Below are positions 14,576 through 23,115 of a DNA stretch of 32,541 nucleotides, in pieces. The notes under the pieces were generated by a model, which was not told where the DNA came from, did not search any database, and was given only the letters and a program-made list of their open reading frames with translations. Origin of the DNA: JAAEKA01 sp049299095 (GTDB lineage Bacteria > Chloroflexota > Anaerolineae > JAAEKA01); contig JBAQWV010000068.1 in assembly GCA_049299095.1 (NCBI GenBank), forward strand, positions 1-32,541, given 5' to 3'. A program made the position numbers and the translations under genes. Position 1 is the first letter of the stretch, and each line of letters begins with the position of its first letter.

Positions 14576-14878
14576 TCAGTCATTTTTCATGATGAGAGGA
14601 TAACGATAGAAAAGATGGGGTGTTAATTTAACCAAGTTAATGTTTTCTACGATGCTACCGCCTCCAGTAATCTGCACGCTGCTCCTGTAAGGATAATAAC
14701 CGGCTGCTACTGCGGTCAGGTTGTAAATACCGGCATTTGCCCAGATAGTATAATCACCAGTGACACTTGGGTGGATAGTGTCCGCGCCTTCCAGCGTTAT
14801 TGTCATCGCATTCATATTGAGGGAGTTCAGAACGCGCCCGCTTACATTTCCCATATTGGCTGTTGGGAGTACCGACAT
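14576..14878 (-). CDS. Small carboxypeptidase-regulatory-like domain ORF, probably the tail of a lost secreted protein
   Basis: This is a 100-residue frame with the look of one CarboxypepD_reg-like/Big beta-sandwich: NVSGRVLNSLNMNAMTITLEG, DYTIWANAGIYNLTAVAAGYYPYRSSVQITGGGSIVENINL. It ends HLFYRYPLIMKND. Domains of this kind normally sit inside larger exported proteins, and a Y-x-PLIMKN-like tail recalls the end of many Chloroflexota surface proteins (from memory). Yet there is no signal peptide and no clear ribosome-binding site, so it may be a fragment. A TGCTATAAT element 48 bases upstream could still drive it. It lies downstream of menE on the same strand. Its function is unknown. Confidence 0.5.
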   Translation of the reverse strand: MSVLPTANMGNVSGRVLNSLNMNAMTITLEGADTIHPSVTGDYTIWANAGIYNLTAVAAGYYPYRSSVQITGGGSIVENINLVKLTPHLFYRYPLIMKND

Positions 14879-14925
14879 GGTCGTTGATATGGCTTTGCGC
14901 GGTTGAAACCCGTATTTCTCCCCTC

Positions 14926-14934
14926 ATTATAGCA
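14926..14934 (-). promoter_or_regulatory. Extended -10 element upstream of the small ORF
   Basis: On the minus strand TGCTATAAT has a perfect -10 box with the TG extension, the same nonamer as at 12948-12956. No -35 box is seen at normal spacing. It lies between the menE stop and the 100-residue frame. Confidence 0.5.
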
Positions 14935-14987
14935 CTGACTTTAGCTCCGTTGGATGACAATTTTTACATAAAGCAGGTGTCGTTATT

Positions 14988-16118
14988 TCATTGGCCGGTC
15001 GTGAAGGCTGTCCGCATCGTTTCCCTCTCTGCTCCTGCCCTGTCCACTTTACCGCCGGGGGTCTCAGGCAGTTGCGGAAGATAGTACACTCGGCGCGGGC
15101 GCTGGAAGCGATCAAGCCGCGCGTCGATCTGTCTCAGCAGCGCAGTCTCATCCGCGGCAGGGAGCGGCGCACCCTCAATGATCAGGCTGACGGCCTGCCC
15201 CAGCCGCGCATCCGGCAGCCCCAGCACGATGCCGCGACGCGCAGGCATCTCAGCGGCCAACCAGGCTTGCTCCACAGCCCGCTCGACTGTCTCGCTTTGC
15301 ACCTTCACCCCGCCGCTGTTGATGACGTTGTCCCAGCGGCCCAGAAAGCGAAAAGTGCCGGCAGGCGTCGCTTCAAATTCGACCCCATCATTCGTCTGTA
15401 CCCATTCGCCGCGCGTCATCGCACCGCGCACGCGCAGGCAGCCGCGCGCGTCGGTGGCGACTTCAACACCTGGCAGCGGTTGAAACCAGGCGGATGCCCG
15501 CGAGCCGTTCAGGCGGCGCAGAGCAATATGGGTCGCCGTTTCAGTCATGCCGTAGGTATGGTATACCGACGCAACACTGCCTTGCGCGCGCGCCTCCAGT
15601 TCCGCGCTGACCGCCGCGCCGCCGACCAGGATCGTGCAACGAGGAGTAAGGATATTCGCGTAGTCATTGAGACTATCCAGTGTCGTTGCCAATTGCAACG
15701 GAACCATTGCCGTGAAATCGAGGGGGTTATGCACAGGCCAGCGCGCCAGTGGATCACCGTCAGGCTCGACAAGGTGTGTTGCCAGGCCCAGCACCAGGCC
15801 GCGAACCAGCATCATTTGCCCAGCGATATAACGCACCGGCAAGCAAACGAGCGCAGTCATGCCAGCCTGCAAGCCGAGCGCGGCCGCGGTGGCGCGTGCG
15901 CTGCTTTCCATCTGGCCGCGGGTGAGGGTAATCGGCTTCGGTGCGCCGGTGGAGCCGGAGGTGTGCACCGTAAACGCCATATCTCCACGCAGCCACGCCG
16001 CACAAAAATGCAGCGCAGCGCGTTGATTGTCATCCCACGCGGGCAGCGCAGCCAGCGCCGGATCGGCCAGCTCAGGCAGGGTATAAGTGCGCTCAGCAAT
16101 AGTGAGGGTCGCGGTCAT
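14988..16118 (-). CDS. menE: o-Succinylbenzoate-CoA ligase, short form
   Basis: MenE joins CoA to o-succinylbenzoate using ATP in menaquinone synthesis. The 376-residue product is an adenylate-forming enzyme with P-loop TSGSTGAPK (53-61), YGMTETATHI, GRWDNVINSGGVKV and the C-terminal catalytic lysine in PGGKVDR. It is about 75-110 residues shorter than E. coli or Bacillus MenE. The missing part is the N-terminal segment before the P-loop, as in other short MenE enzymes. The ATG at 16118 is chosen; a TTG at 16148 would add ten residues, and neither has a good ribosome-binding site. It is the last men gene, 65 bases after menC. Confidence 0.9.
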   Translation of the reverse strand: MTATLTIAERTYTLPELADPALAALPAWDDNQRAALHFCAAWLRGDMAFTVHTSGSTGAPKPITLTRGQMESSARATAAALGLQAGMTALVCLPVRYIAGQMMLVRGLVLGLATHLVEPDGDPLARWPVHNPLDFTAMVPLQLATTLDSLNDYANILTPRCTILVGGAAVSAELEARAQGSVASVYHTYGMTETATHIALRRLNGSRASAWFQPLPGVEVATDARGCLRVRGAMTRGEWVQTNDGVEFEATPAGTFRFLGRWDNVINSGGVKVQSETVERAVEQAWLAAEMPARRGIVLGLPDARLGQAVSLIIEGAPLPAADETALLRQIDARLDRFQRPRRVYYLPQLPETPGGKVDRAGAERETMRTAFTTGQ

Positions 16119-16183
16119 TGCCAGGGAGGTGTAAGTCGTCAAGAGCAAGGGTAGACGGCGACTATTTCAGGTCTGCCGACGCC

Positions 16184-17185
16184 TTACGATAAAACTCGCC
16201 ACAACGCTTCTCCGCGCAGCTCGAACGCGGGTGGCACGTTGTTACTGAAAAGTTGCCCCGTGCCCATGCCATGGACGCGCGTATCTGGCAGCGCGCTCAG
16301 CCACTGGGCAATGGCATTCAGGCCGATGTTGCTTTCAAGCAGCGAATTGATCCACCAGCCAATGCCGCGCGCGGTCGCTGCGGCAATCCAGCGTTCGCAT
16401 GCGCCCAGACCACCCAGCAGCGCGGGCTTCAGGACGATATGTTGCGGCTGCACCTGCGCCAGCAGCGCGACCGGATCATCTGCGTGGATCAGCTCTTCAT
16501 CCAGCGCCAACGGGATCGGCGACTCCGCGCACAAAGCCGCCAGCGCGTCGACTTGCCCTGCGGCGATGGGCTGCTCCAGCCAGGCAACCCCGAACGGCGC
16601 GAAGGCGTGTAGTGCCCGCCGCGCGTCCTCCACTGCCCACGCGCCGTTAGCGTCCAGCCGCAGTTCGATCCGATCCGCTGGCCACCGTTCGCGCAACGTC
16701 CTTAGCAAGCTAATCTCCTCGGCGAGCGGCAGCGCACCGACCTTCAGCTTCAGCACGCGATGACCCTGTGCCACCTTGGTCGCGGCCTGCTGCACCAAGC
16801 GCGTTGGGGTATCCATCCACAACAGGCCGTGTGTGACCAAGCCCGCCTCGCCGCGGGCAAAAGGGGTGTCGAACAGTGTGCCACGGCCACCGCGGGCCAC
16901 ATCCAGCCGCGCCGTTTCCAGTCCAAAGGCAATGCTAGGCCATGAGCGCAGATCAAGGTCGTGCCATGCCGCGCCGCGGTTCAACTGATCGCACACCTGC
17001 TGCACTTGCTCGACATAATCCGCTCGGTCGTCGCGGCTCAACCCCGGCACTGTGCCACATTCGCCCCAGCCCACGCGGTCATCTTGGGCCGCGCGGATGA
17101 AAATCACCTGGCGCGCGTGCAGCAATCCGCGCGAAGTCGCCGCTGCACGCTTGAAATGCAGGGTGTAGGGGTGGGGGGAGAACAT
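16184..17185 (-). CDS. menC: o-Succinylbenzoate synthase
   Basis: MenC dehydrates SHCHC to o-succinylbenzoate. The 333-residue product belongs to the enolase superfamily, with the catalytic lysine pair K146/K148 (VLKLKVG), metal ligands D178 (RLDANGAW), E204 (WLEQP) and D229 (ALDEE), and the opposite-face lysine K253 (LKPALLGG). The ATG at 17185 is chosen because the longer in-frame start at 17233 would translate a GTAGACAAG repeat into a Pro/Leu/Ser string (MSPCLLPSLSPCLP). It lies between menB and menE in the men operon. All active-site residues are present. Confidence 0.93.
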   Translation of the reverse strand: MFSPHPYTLHFKRAAATSRGLLHARQVIFIRAAQDDRVGWGECGTVPGLSRDDRADYVEQVQQVCDQLNRGAAWHDLDLRSWPSIAFGLETARLDVARGGRGTLFDTPFARGEAGLVTHGLLWMDTPTRLVQQAATKVAQGHRVLKLKVGALPLAEEISLLRTLRERWPADRIELRLDANGAWAVEDARRALHAFAPFGVAWLEQPIAAGQVDALAALCAESPIPLALDEELIHADDPVALLAQVQPQHIVLKPALLGGLGACERWIAAATARGIGWWINSLLESNIGLNAIAQWLSALPDTRVHGMGTGQLFSNNVPPAFELRGEALWRVLS

Positions 17186-17193
17186 GGGCGGAG

Positions 17194-17305
17194 GTAGACA
17201 AGGAGACAAGGAGGGAAGTAGACAAGGAGACAAGCAGGGAAGGCGTAGCAGTAGGGGCGATCTTACTTGTATACTTGTCTACTCGCCTTCGGCGCACTTG
17301 TCTAC
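17194..17305. repeat. GTAGACAAG direct and inverted repeats between menB and menC
   Basis: The 17-mer GTAGACAAGGAGACAAG occurs twice (17194-17210 and 17218-17234, period 24). Its core in inverted form, CTTGTCTAC, occurs at 17274-17282 and 17297-17305, next to the menB stop. The block fills the whole gap between the two genes and could fold into a long hairpin in the men transcript. Confidence 0.8.
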
Positions 17306-17309
17306 TTCC

Positions 17310-18134
17310 TCACGGAAACTTTGGAAACTTGCCGAAATCGGGCTTGCGCTTTTCGACGTAGGCGTTGCGGCCTTCCTGTGCTTCCTCGGACAGGTAATAG
17401 AGCAGCGTGGCGTTGCCTGCCAGTTCCTGAATACCGGCCTGCCCATCCAATTCGGCGTTGAAAGAGGATTTCAACATGCGAATGGAGAGCGGGCTTTTTT
17501 CCTGGATCTTGCGACACCACGCCACGGTGGTGGCTTCGAGCTGATCCAATGGTACTACTTTGTTGACCAACCCCATTTGCAGGGCATCCGCGGCGTCGTA
17601 TTGGTCGCACAGATACCAAATCTCGCGCGCTTTTTTCTGGCCTACGACGCGCGCCAGATACGATGCGCCAAAGCCGCCATCGAAGCTGCCCACCTTAGGG
17701 CCGGTCTGGCCGAAGCGCGCGTTTTCCGCGGCAATCGTTAGGTCGCACACCACATGCAGCACATGTCCGCCACCAATGGCGTAGCCCGCCACCATCGCAA
17801 TCACCACCTTGGGGATCGAACGGATCAGCTTTTGCAGGTCAAGCACGTTCAGCCGCGGCACTTTATCCTTGCCGACATAGCCACCCACGCCGCGCACACT
17901 CTGGTCGCCGCCGCTGCAAAAGGCCAGCTCGCCCGCACCGGTCAGGATAATGACGTCAATCGCCGGGTCTTCACGGCAAATCACCATCGCATCAATCATC
18001 TCCTGCACGGTTAGCGGTGTAAAGGCATTGCGCCGTTCCGGTCGGTTGATCGTGATCTTGGCAATGCCGTCGTAAAATTGAAAAAGGATTTCCTGGTAGT
18101 CTTTGATCGTCTCCCATTGGATCGCTTCGGTCAT
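17310..18134 (-). CDS. menB: 1,4-Dihydroxy-2-naphthoyl-CoA synthase
   Basis: MenB closes the second ring of the naphthoquinone by turning o-succinylbenzoyl-CoA into DHNA-CoA. The 274-residue product is a crotonase-fold enzyme with SGGDQ (74-78), the oxyanion/active-site run GYAIGGGHVLHVVCDLTIAA, and FGQTGPKVGSFDGGFG. The QTG at 143-145, instead of QTD, marks the type I enzymes that use bicarbonate as base (known from E. coli MenB). The C-terminus NAYVEKRKPDFGKFPKFP is typical. The ATG at 18134 has GAGGAGC upstream; a TTG at 18149 would overlap that site. It starts 22 bases after menD. Confidence 0.96.
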   Translation of the reverse strand: MTEAIQWETIKDYQEILFQFYDGIAKITINRPERRNAFTPLTVQEMIDAMVICREDPAIDVIILTGAGELAFCSGGDQSVRGVGGYVGKDKVPRLNVLDLQKLIRSIPKVVIAMVAGYAIGGGHVLHVVCDLTIAAENARFGQTGPKVGSFDGGFGASYLARVVGQKKAREIWYLCDQYDAADALQMGLVNKVVPLDQLEATTVAWCRKIQEKSPLSIRMLKSSFNAELDGQAGIQELAGNATLLYYLSEEAQEGRNAYVEKRKPDFGKFPKFP

Positions 18135-18156
18135 GGGGGTGCTCCTCAAGGGTGAT

Positions 18157-19908
18157 TTAAGGCAGACGCAGGTCTGCCAGCAGGATTTTGAACTGGCGAA
18201 ATACCGCGCTGTTGACCGCCATGTCGGTTTCGATTTCTAAAATGGCGGCGCGCGGACGCGGGCTAAAGAAGTCCGGCAGCGCAGCCAGCACCTCGTCTGC
18301 ACTGGCTGCGTGCCAATAGTCCAAGCCATGATCGGCCGCGGTGCGCGCGGCGGTCAGCGGCTGTGGGGTCAGAAAATAGGTTTCCTGCACTGTCGCGGGC
18401 AGGCTGCCGGGGCCGTCAATGATGTCGAAAATGCCACCGCCGTGGTTGTTCAGCAGCACAATGCGCAGGTTGGCGGGCACATGGGCATGCCACAGACCGT
18501 TGCGGTCGTAGAAAAAGCCCAGATCACCGGTGATCAGCGTGGTCAGATCGCGGGTCGCTAGCGCCGCGCCTACTGCGGTACTGACACAGCCGTCAATGCC
18601 GCTGGTGCCGCGGTTGCTGTGAACGCTCGTGAGCGCGGTCTTGGGAGGTAATCCAAGCAAATTCGCATAGCGAATAGCCATGCTGTTGCCGAGCTGTAGG
18701 CGGCTGGTCGCAGGGAGCGCGTGCAGAACACGCTGTGTTGCCCACAGTTCACCGAACGGCGCACCCGCGGCAAAACCGGCAATTTGCTCGGCTGCTTCCG
18801 CTTCCAGCGCCTGCCACGCGGCCGCGTAGGGTGATACAGCGGAAGGGAGGAGTGCGCTGCGTTCAGCCAATTGCACGAAAAAGTCGGCGGGCAGCAGCGG
18901 CACCACCTGGGTCAGCGCCTGAAAGGTATCGGGCGCGGGTGGCGTCGCCTGCACATGCCAGTGCGCACGCGGCGCTGTCTGGCGCAAAAAGGTCTTGATG
19001 TATTTCGATGTGACCGGCCCGCCCGCACTGATGACTAAATCGGGCTGCAACGCGGCCAACGTCGCTTGGTCGCGCGTGCCGAGCGCAGCATCCGCGTGGT
19101 GCAGGGGCGTGCCTGTGGGCAGGATGTTGGCGGTGAGATCGGCGATCACGGCGGTATCGCCGCGTGCGCTCAGGTGCGCCAACGCGTCCGCCAGGCGCGG
19201 TTCCGGCGGGTGCAAGCCAACGAGAATCAGCTTGCGCGCCGACTGCTGCCAGGTTGCCAGCAATGTCTGCCAGCTTGCGGTGCTCAGTTGCGGCGCCGCG
19301 GGCAGTTGTGTGATCACTTGCGGCGCACGCGCCAGCGGTAGGTCGGGCATATTCGACGCAGGGTAGAGCGGCTCGCGCAGCGGCACGTTGATGTGGACGG
19401 GACCTGGCTGCCAGCCAGCCGTGCGATCCATTGCTTCGTTCAGCGTGCGCAGCACATGCCATTGTGCGTCGGGGTGGCTGACGTCCACCGGCCATTCATA
19501 GCTGGCAAGAATATGGGGTTCGTATAGTCGAAATTGATGAATAGCCTGATTATCCTGTTGATCGAGCCATTCTGATGGTCGGTCGGCAGTCAGCACCAGT
19601 AGCGGCACGCCTTGATAATACGCTTCTGTCACGGCGGGCGCGAGGTTCAGCGCGGCTGTCCCTGAAGTGCAAACCAGCCCCACGACGCGGCGCGTTTGCT
19701 GGGCGAGACCGAGCGCGAGATAGCCCGCGGCGCGCTCGTCGGGAAGAACGCGACAGCACAGGCCGGGCTGTTGCGCGAGCGCGGCTGTCAATGGCGCGGA
19801 ACGGGAGCCAGGCGCGATGATGAAGTTTTCGATCCCCTTGTCAACACACAATTGGGTTGCGGCCCGCAGTAGGGCCGCTCGCAGGGCAAAGGCGCGGTCG
19901 GTGGTCAT
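18157..19908 (-). CDS. menD: SEPHCHC synthase (2-succinyl-5-enolpyruvyl-6-hydroxy-3-cyclohexene-1-carboxylate synthase)
   Basis: MenD is the thiamine-diphosphate enzyme that adds the succinyl semialdehyde unit from 2-oxoglutarate to isochorismate. The product has 583 residues, near the usual 550-590. Conserved parts include IAPGSRSAPLTAAL, LPDERAAGYLALGLA, CTSGTAALNLAPAV.EAYYQGVPLLVLTADRP, RGTSGIDGCVSTA and the ThDP motif GDLGFFYDRNGLWH...NNHGGGIF. GAGGAC precedes the ATG, and the menF stop codon overlaps this site with a six-base gap, so translation is coupled to menF. Confidence 0.96.
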   Translation of the reverse strand: MTTDRAFALRAALLRAATQLCVDKGIENFIIAPGSRSAPLTAALAQQPGLCCRVLPDERAAGYLALGLAQQTRRVVGLVCTSGTAALNLAPAVTEAYYQGVPLLVLTADRPSEWLDQQDNQAIHQFRLYEPHILASYEWPVDVSHPDAQWHVLRTLNEAMDRTAGWQPGPVHINVPLREPLYPASNMPDLPLARAPQVITQLPAAPQLSTASWQTLLATWQQSARKLILVGLHPPEPRLADALAHLSARGDTAVIADLTANILPTGTPLHHADAALGTRDQATLAALQPDLVISAGGPVTSKYIKTFLRQTAPRAHWHVQATPPAPDTFQALTQVVPLLPADFFVQLAERSALLPSAVSPYAAAWQALEAEAAEQIAGFAAGAPFGELWATQRVLHALPATSRLQLGNSMAIRYANLLGLPPKTALTSVHSNRGTSGIDGCVSTAVGAALATRDLTTLITGDLGFFYDRNGLWHAHVPANLRIVLLNNHGGGIFDIIDGPGSLPATVQETYFLTPQPLTAARTAADHGLDYWHAASADEVLAALPDFFSPRPRAAILEIETDMAVNSAVFRQFKILLADLRLP

Positions 19909-19914
19909 GCGTCC

Positions 19915-21168
19915 TCAAGCGGGAACGGCAAGCGGGCGGGCGGGGTGCACTGTTTCCTGTGCCCGCAGCACAGCCAGCAGGGTATCCGCCTTTAACTCGG
20001 TCTCGCGCCACTCCGCGCATGGATCAGAATCGGCCGTGATACCTCCGCCGACGTACAGCGTAGCCACGCCGCGGCCCAACTCCATGCAGCGCAGGTTGAC
20101 GTACAAATGCGTCTCGCCGTCCACGTGCATCGGGCCGAGGTAGCCGCTGTAAAAGCTGCGGTTGTAGCCTTCGTGTTGCAAAATGAAGGCCAGTGCCTTG
20201 TCCTTGGGCATCCCACACACCGCGGAGGTGGGATGCAACTCGTGCAGCACGCGGTCGGCCAGGGATAACAACTGCGCGGGGGGCAGTGTAACGTGAAAAT
20301 CGGTACGCAGGTGGACGACATTGCCCGCGGCCACCGTGTGCGGGCCGGTTTCCTGCACTGTCGCCGCGCCTGCCCGCTGGAAAAAGTCGCGGATATAGTC
20401 GCTGACCAGCGCCTGCTCCTCAATTTCCTTGGCGTGCCAGCGGGTGGCGGCGAGTGGTGCGTCCTGTGTGCGCGCCTGCGTGCCTGCGAGCGCGATGGTG
20501 TGCAGGCCGCGGTGATCGGTGGAGAGTAGCAGTTCCGGGCTGGCGCCGATCCATGTGCCGACATCGGGGATGGCAACCAGCGACACGAAGGCCGCGGGGT
20601 AGCGTTGGCATAAAGCCAGCAGCGTGCTGACGGGGCTGAAAGCTGCTGGTAAGGTTGCCGTAGCCGCGCGCGATACGACGACCTTCTTGACACCGCTGGC
20701 CGCGATAAATTCAATGGCTGAATGAACCAACCGGCAATAATCGGCTTGGTTGGCGCTGTGTACAGGCTGTGCATCGGCAGGCAGATGCCAGCGGGTGGGG
20801 GTCTGCGGCGCGTTCAAATGGGACTGGTAGGCCGCGGAGAAAGTCTCGAAGCGTTGTCGCTGACCGTTCCACAGCGCAGACTGCGCGTGCAGGCCGTTGT
20901 TGTCAAGGCGTACATCCGCATGGATTTGCAGCGGTGGGTGCGCGGTGTCGGTGGCGAAGGGGGAAAAGGTGAAGACCGGCGCGCCCAGCCCAAAGTGAAT
21001 GGGGCTGGGGCGGGCTGCGCCTGATAAGTCTGCAATGGCGGATACATCGGCCTGCCCCGGCTGCCGCCAGATGGCAACGGCCAGGCGCGCGGCTATTGCG
21101 GCATCGAAAAATGCCGTCAGGTGGTGGGCAGCAGCGGCGCTGCCGGGTTCTCGCTCAAACCATGACAT
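19915..21168 (-). CDS. menF: Isochorismate synthase
   Basis: MenF turns chorismate into isochorismate, the first committed step to menaquinone. The 417-residue product is a chorismate-binding enzyme with GTWIGASPELLL, IALAGTQAR, the Glu/His region VLHELHPTSAVCGMPKDKAL, EGYNRSFYSGYLGP and YVGGGITADSDPCAEWRETELKADTLL. The ATG at 21168 (MSWFEREPGS) is taken as start; a TTG at 21228 would add 20 residues. No clear ribosome-binding site helps to decide. It is the first gene of the men cluster, and menD follows after six bases. An entC-type role in siderophore synthesis is unlikely, as menD, B, C and E follow. Confidence 0.92.
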   Translation of the reverse strand: MSWFEREPGSAAAAHHLTAFFDAAIAARLAVAIWRQPGQADVSAIADLSGAARPSPIHFGLGAPVFTFSPFATDTAHPPLQIHADVRLDNNGLHAQSALWNGQRQRFETFSAAYQSHLNAPQTPTRWHLPADAQPVHSANQADYCRLVHSAIEFIAASGVKKVVVSRAATATLPAAFSPVSTLLALCQRYPAAFVSLVAIPDVGTWIGASPELLLSTDHRGLHTIALAGTQARTQDAPLAATRWHAKEIEEQALVSDYIRDFFQRAGAATVQETGPHTVAAGNVVHLRTDFHVTLPPAQLLSLADRVLHELHPTSAVCGMPKDKALAFILQHEGYNRSFYSGYLGPMHVDGETHLYVNLRCMELGRGVATLYVGGGITADSDPCAEWRETELKADTLLAVLRAQETVHPARPLAVPA

Positions 21169-21239
21169 GGTGTCTTGCAACAATTCTGAATGACCTGTGT
21201 TGTCTTGTGAAATCTGTCTTTTGTGCAACTTTCAGCATA

Positions 21240-21271
21240 GCGCAAGGCGTTGCGCGAAGCTGTCAGACAGC
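21240..21271. promoter_or_regulatory. Two adjacent palindromes upstream of menF
   Basis: GCGCAA-GGCG-TTGCGC (21240-21255) and the 13-base palindrome GCTGTCAGACAGC (21259-21271) lie three bases apart in the 125-base gap before menF. No T-run follows, so they are not an obvious terminator. They may be a binding site for a regulator of the men operon or an mRNA processing structure. Confidence 0.45.
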
Positions 21272-21293
21272 ACCCAATGCGGGCTGCTGAAGT

Positions 21294-22232
21294 CTATACG
21301 TCCAGATCGTCCAGCAGGTCGCTTAATTCCTGTTCCCACAGATCGTCCAGCGCGGGGCCAGCTTCGTCCTCGTCCTCTGGTTCTGCATCGAAGTGCTCGT
21401 CAAGCTGCTGCATGTACTCTTCGACTTTCAGCGCGGGATACTCGCGATTGAGTTCTTCCAGCTTGCTTTGCATGGATGAAGCTAGCTCTAGCCCTTGCAC
21501 TTCGAGATCGGTCAGATCGAGGCCCAATGCAAACATGCGATTGACGCGGTGCATGACTTCGTACCAGGCCTGAAAATCGCTGTCAATGCGCAGGCCCTGG
21601 ATTTGATTGGTTGTCTGGGTGAAGTCGTAGGCAGGTACGAACGCGTAGAAATCTACCAACTCGATACCGCGCTGGCCGGCGCGATACGCGAGATAGGTGC
21701 CGATGGTGGAGCCGCCTTGATAGTTGCTGTACTTGACCGCATACTGGTTCAGTTCTTCCTGCATGTGGGCAAGGCTGTACACCGCGTGCAATTCGCGTTC
21801 GCGGTCGTAGGGGGTGGCTCCATACACGCCGCCCAGGCAGACTACACGGCGCACGCCCAGCGTTTCCACCGCGTCTAGCCAGGCATCGGCGTAGGTCTCC
21901 AGGTTTAGGTGCGGTTCGTCGCCCAGGAAGATCAGCAAGCCGCGGCCGTTCTGGCTCGTATAATAAAATTCGTTGTTGGTGGTGTCATGTGCCACGACCA
22001 GACCGTCGGAGATGGCGACGCTGGGGCGCAGAAAATGATGTGCGCCGGGCACCTGGAATAGATAAAAGCCGGTTGACTGAAGTTGACCGATGCGTTGCGC
22101 GTCGGTCTGTTCGATCAGGTACTGCGGCAGGCCGGAGGAGATATTTCCCGCGTCGGCCCATTGCCGCCAGCCGGCCAGCATGTAGATTTCATCATCCGTT
22201 GGACGTTGCGTAAATTGCAATAATTCGTTCAT
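21294..22232 (-). CDS. PAC2-family protein (proteasome-assembly-chaperone-like)
   Basis: The 312-residue product resembles the PAC2 family: an N-terminal region with ELLQFTQRPTDDEIYMLAGWRQWADAGNISSGLPQYLIEQ, then LLIFLGDEPHLNLETYADAWLDAVETLGVRRVVCLGGVYGATPYDRE. The domain occurs in eukaryotic proteasome assembly chaperones and in many bacterial and archaeal proteins of unknown role. The C-terminus is strongly acidic (DAEPEDEDEAGPALDDL...DLLDDLDV). It starts 21 bases after the CDP-alcohol transferase gene and probably shares its transcript. A CCGCTTAGCGG palindrome covers the stop codon of that upstream gene. The biochemical function is not known. Confidence 0.82.
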   Translation of the reverse strand: MNELLQFTQRPTDDEIYMLAGWRQWADAGNISSGLPQYLIEQTDAQRIGQLQSTGFYLFQVPGAHHFLRPSVAISDGLVVAHDTTNNEFYYTSQNGRGLLIFLGDEPHLNLETYADAWLDAVETLGVRRVVCLGGVYGATPYDRERELHAVYSLAHMQEELNQYAVKYSNYQGGSTIGTYLAYRAGQRGIELVDFYAFVPAYDFTQTTNQIQGLRIDSDFQAWYEVMHRVNRMFALGLDLTDLEVQGLELASSMQSKLEELNREYPALKVEEYMQQLDEHFDAEPEDEDEAGPALDDLWEQELSDLLDDLDV

Positions 22233-22253
22233 GACAATCCCTGAAATAACCGC

Positions 22254-22937
22254 TTAGCGGCGGGAAGAAGGTTGATCCAGCACTGCCAGCTCGCGGGCGC
22301 GCGTCCACGAGGAGACGAGAAAGATGAGAAACAGCACTAAGGCAATGAACAGCACCGGTAGATCATAGATTGTGAAGCGGCCAAAGGGTAGTTGGATGCG
22401 CCACACGCCGAAGAAATACATCACCGTGTTCAGCAGGAACAGGATCACGCGTATTTCGGTTGGGCCAAGTTTGCCGTAGGAAATCTGGAAAACACCGTCC
22501 ACAAAGGTACGAATATAGACATACACTGACAGCAGCAGGTAGCCGATCAAGGCTAGCGCGGCGACGTTGAAGGTAACGTAGGGCGATAACCCCAGTCCCA
22601 GTACGATCAGCGTTTCATTCAGCGCGTCTACGACGTGATCAATGAAGAAACCGTACTTGGGGCGCTGGATATTGCGGTAGCGCGCCAATGTGCCGTCCAG
22701 GCTATCACCGTACCAATTGACCAACAGGCCGAGGCTGGCCAGCCACAGGAAAATCGGGTTGGCGCGGCTGGCGACATAGCCGATGAAGATCATCACAGTG
22801 CCAAATGTGCCAATGGCTGTCAGCTTGTCCGGCGTCATCCAGGCGGGGGAGTGCGCGGCCAGCCATTGCAGTGCGGGGCGTTCCAATGGCCCCAACAAAA
22901 TATCGTTAACACGCTTGTGATCTTTGGGCGAACTCAT
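22254..22937 (-). CDS. CDP-alcohol phosphatidyltransferase family membrane protein
   Basis: The enzyme type moves a phosphatidyl group from a CDP-linked lipid to an alcohol in the membrane. From the ATG at 22937 (AGGA seven bases upstream) it has 227 residues and several membrane helices. The full family motif is present: D78, D81-G82, A85-R86, G96, D100, D104 (DSLDGTLAR...GFFIDHVVD). The alcohol acceptor cannot be read from the sequence; phosphatidylinositol-phosphate, glycerol-phosphate and other acceptors are possible. A longer start at 23039 would add 34 residues including a KRRRRK stretch, but it has no ribosome-binding site. The PAC2 gene follows after 21 bases. Confidence 0.85.
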   Translation of the reverse strand: MSSPKDHKRVNDILLGPLERPALQWLAAHSPAWMTPDKLTAIGTFGTVMIFIGYVASRANPIFLWLASLGLLVNWYGDSLDGTLARYRNIQRPKYGFFIDHVVDALNETLIVLGLGLSPYVTFNVAALALIGYLLLSVYVYIRTFVDGVFQISYGKLGPTEIRVILFLLNTVMYFFGVWRIQLPFGRFTIYDLPVLFIALVLFLIFLVSSWTRARELAVLDQPSSRR

Positions 22938-23115
22938 GAGGATTTCCTGTTCCAGGGCTTGGGACAACTTGCGCCGACGCCGTTTAAAATAATCGGTGGC
23001 GCTTAGTGTATCATTGACTGCCGATCTGTGCAATGTCATGGGGTTTGCTGCAAGAGGAGGAGATGAATTCAGCCTGCTGAAGCGGGCTTTGTGCCATCAC
23101 CGTAATTGCAGCGAC

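Noticed and set aside
14991..16154. 387-residue + frame opposite menE
   Set aside because: menE on the minus strand carries all adenylate-forming motifs; the + frame shows no recognisable domain.
17186..17233. Longer menC start
   Set aside because: The extra 16 residues are coded by the GTAGACAAG repeat and give a Pro/Leu/Ser string; the ATG at 17185 fits the family N-terminus.
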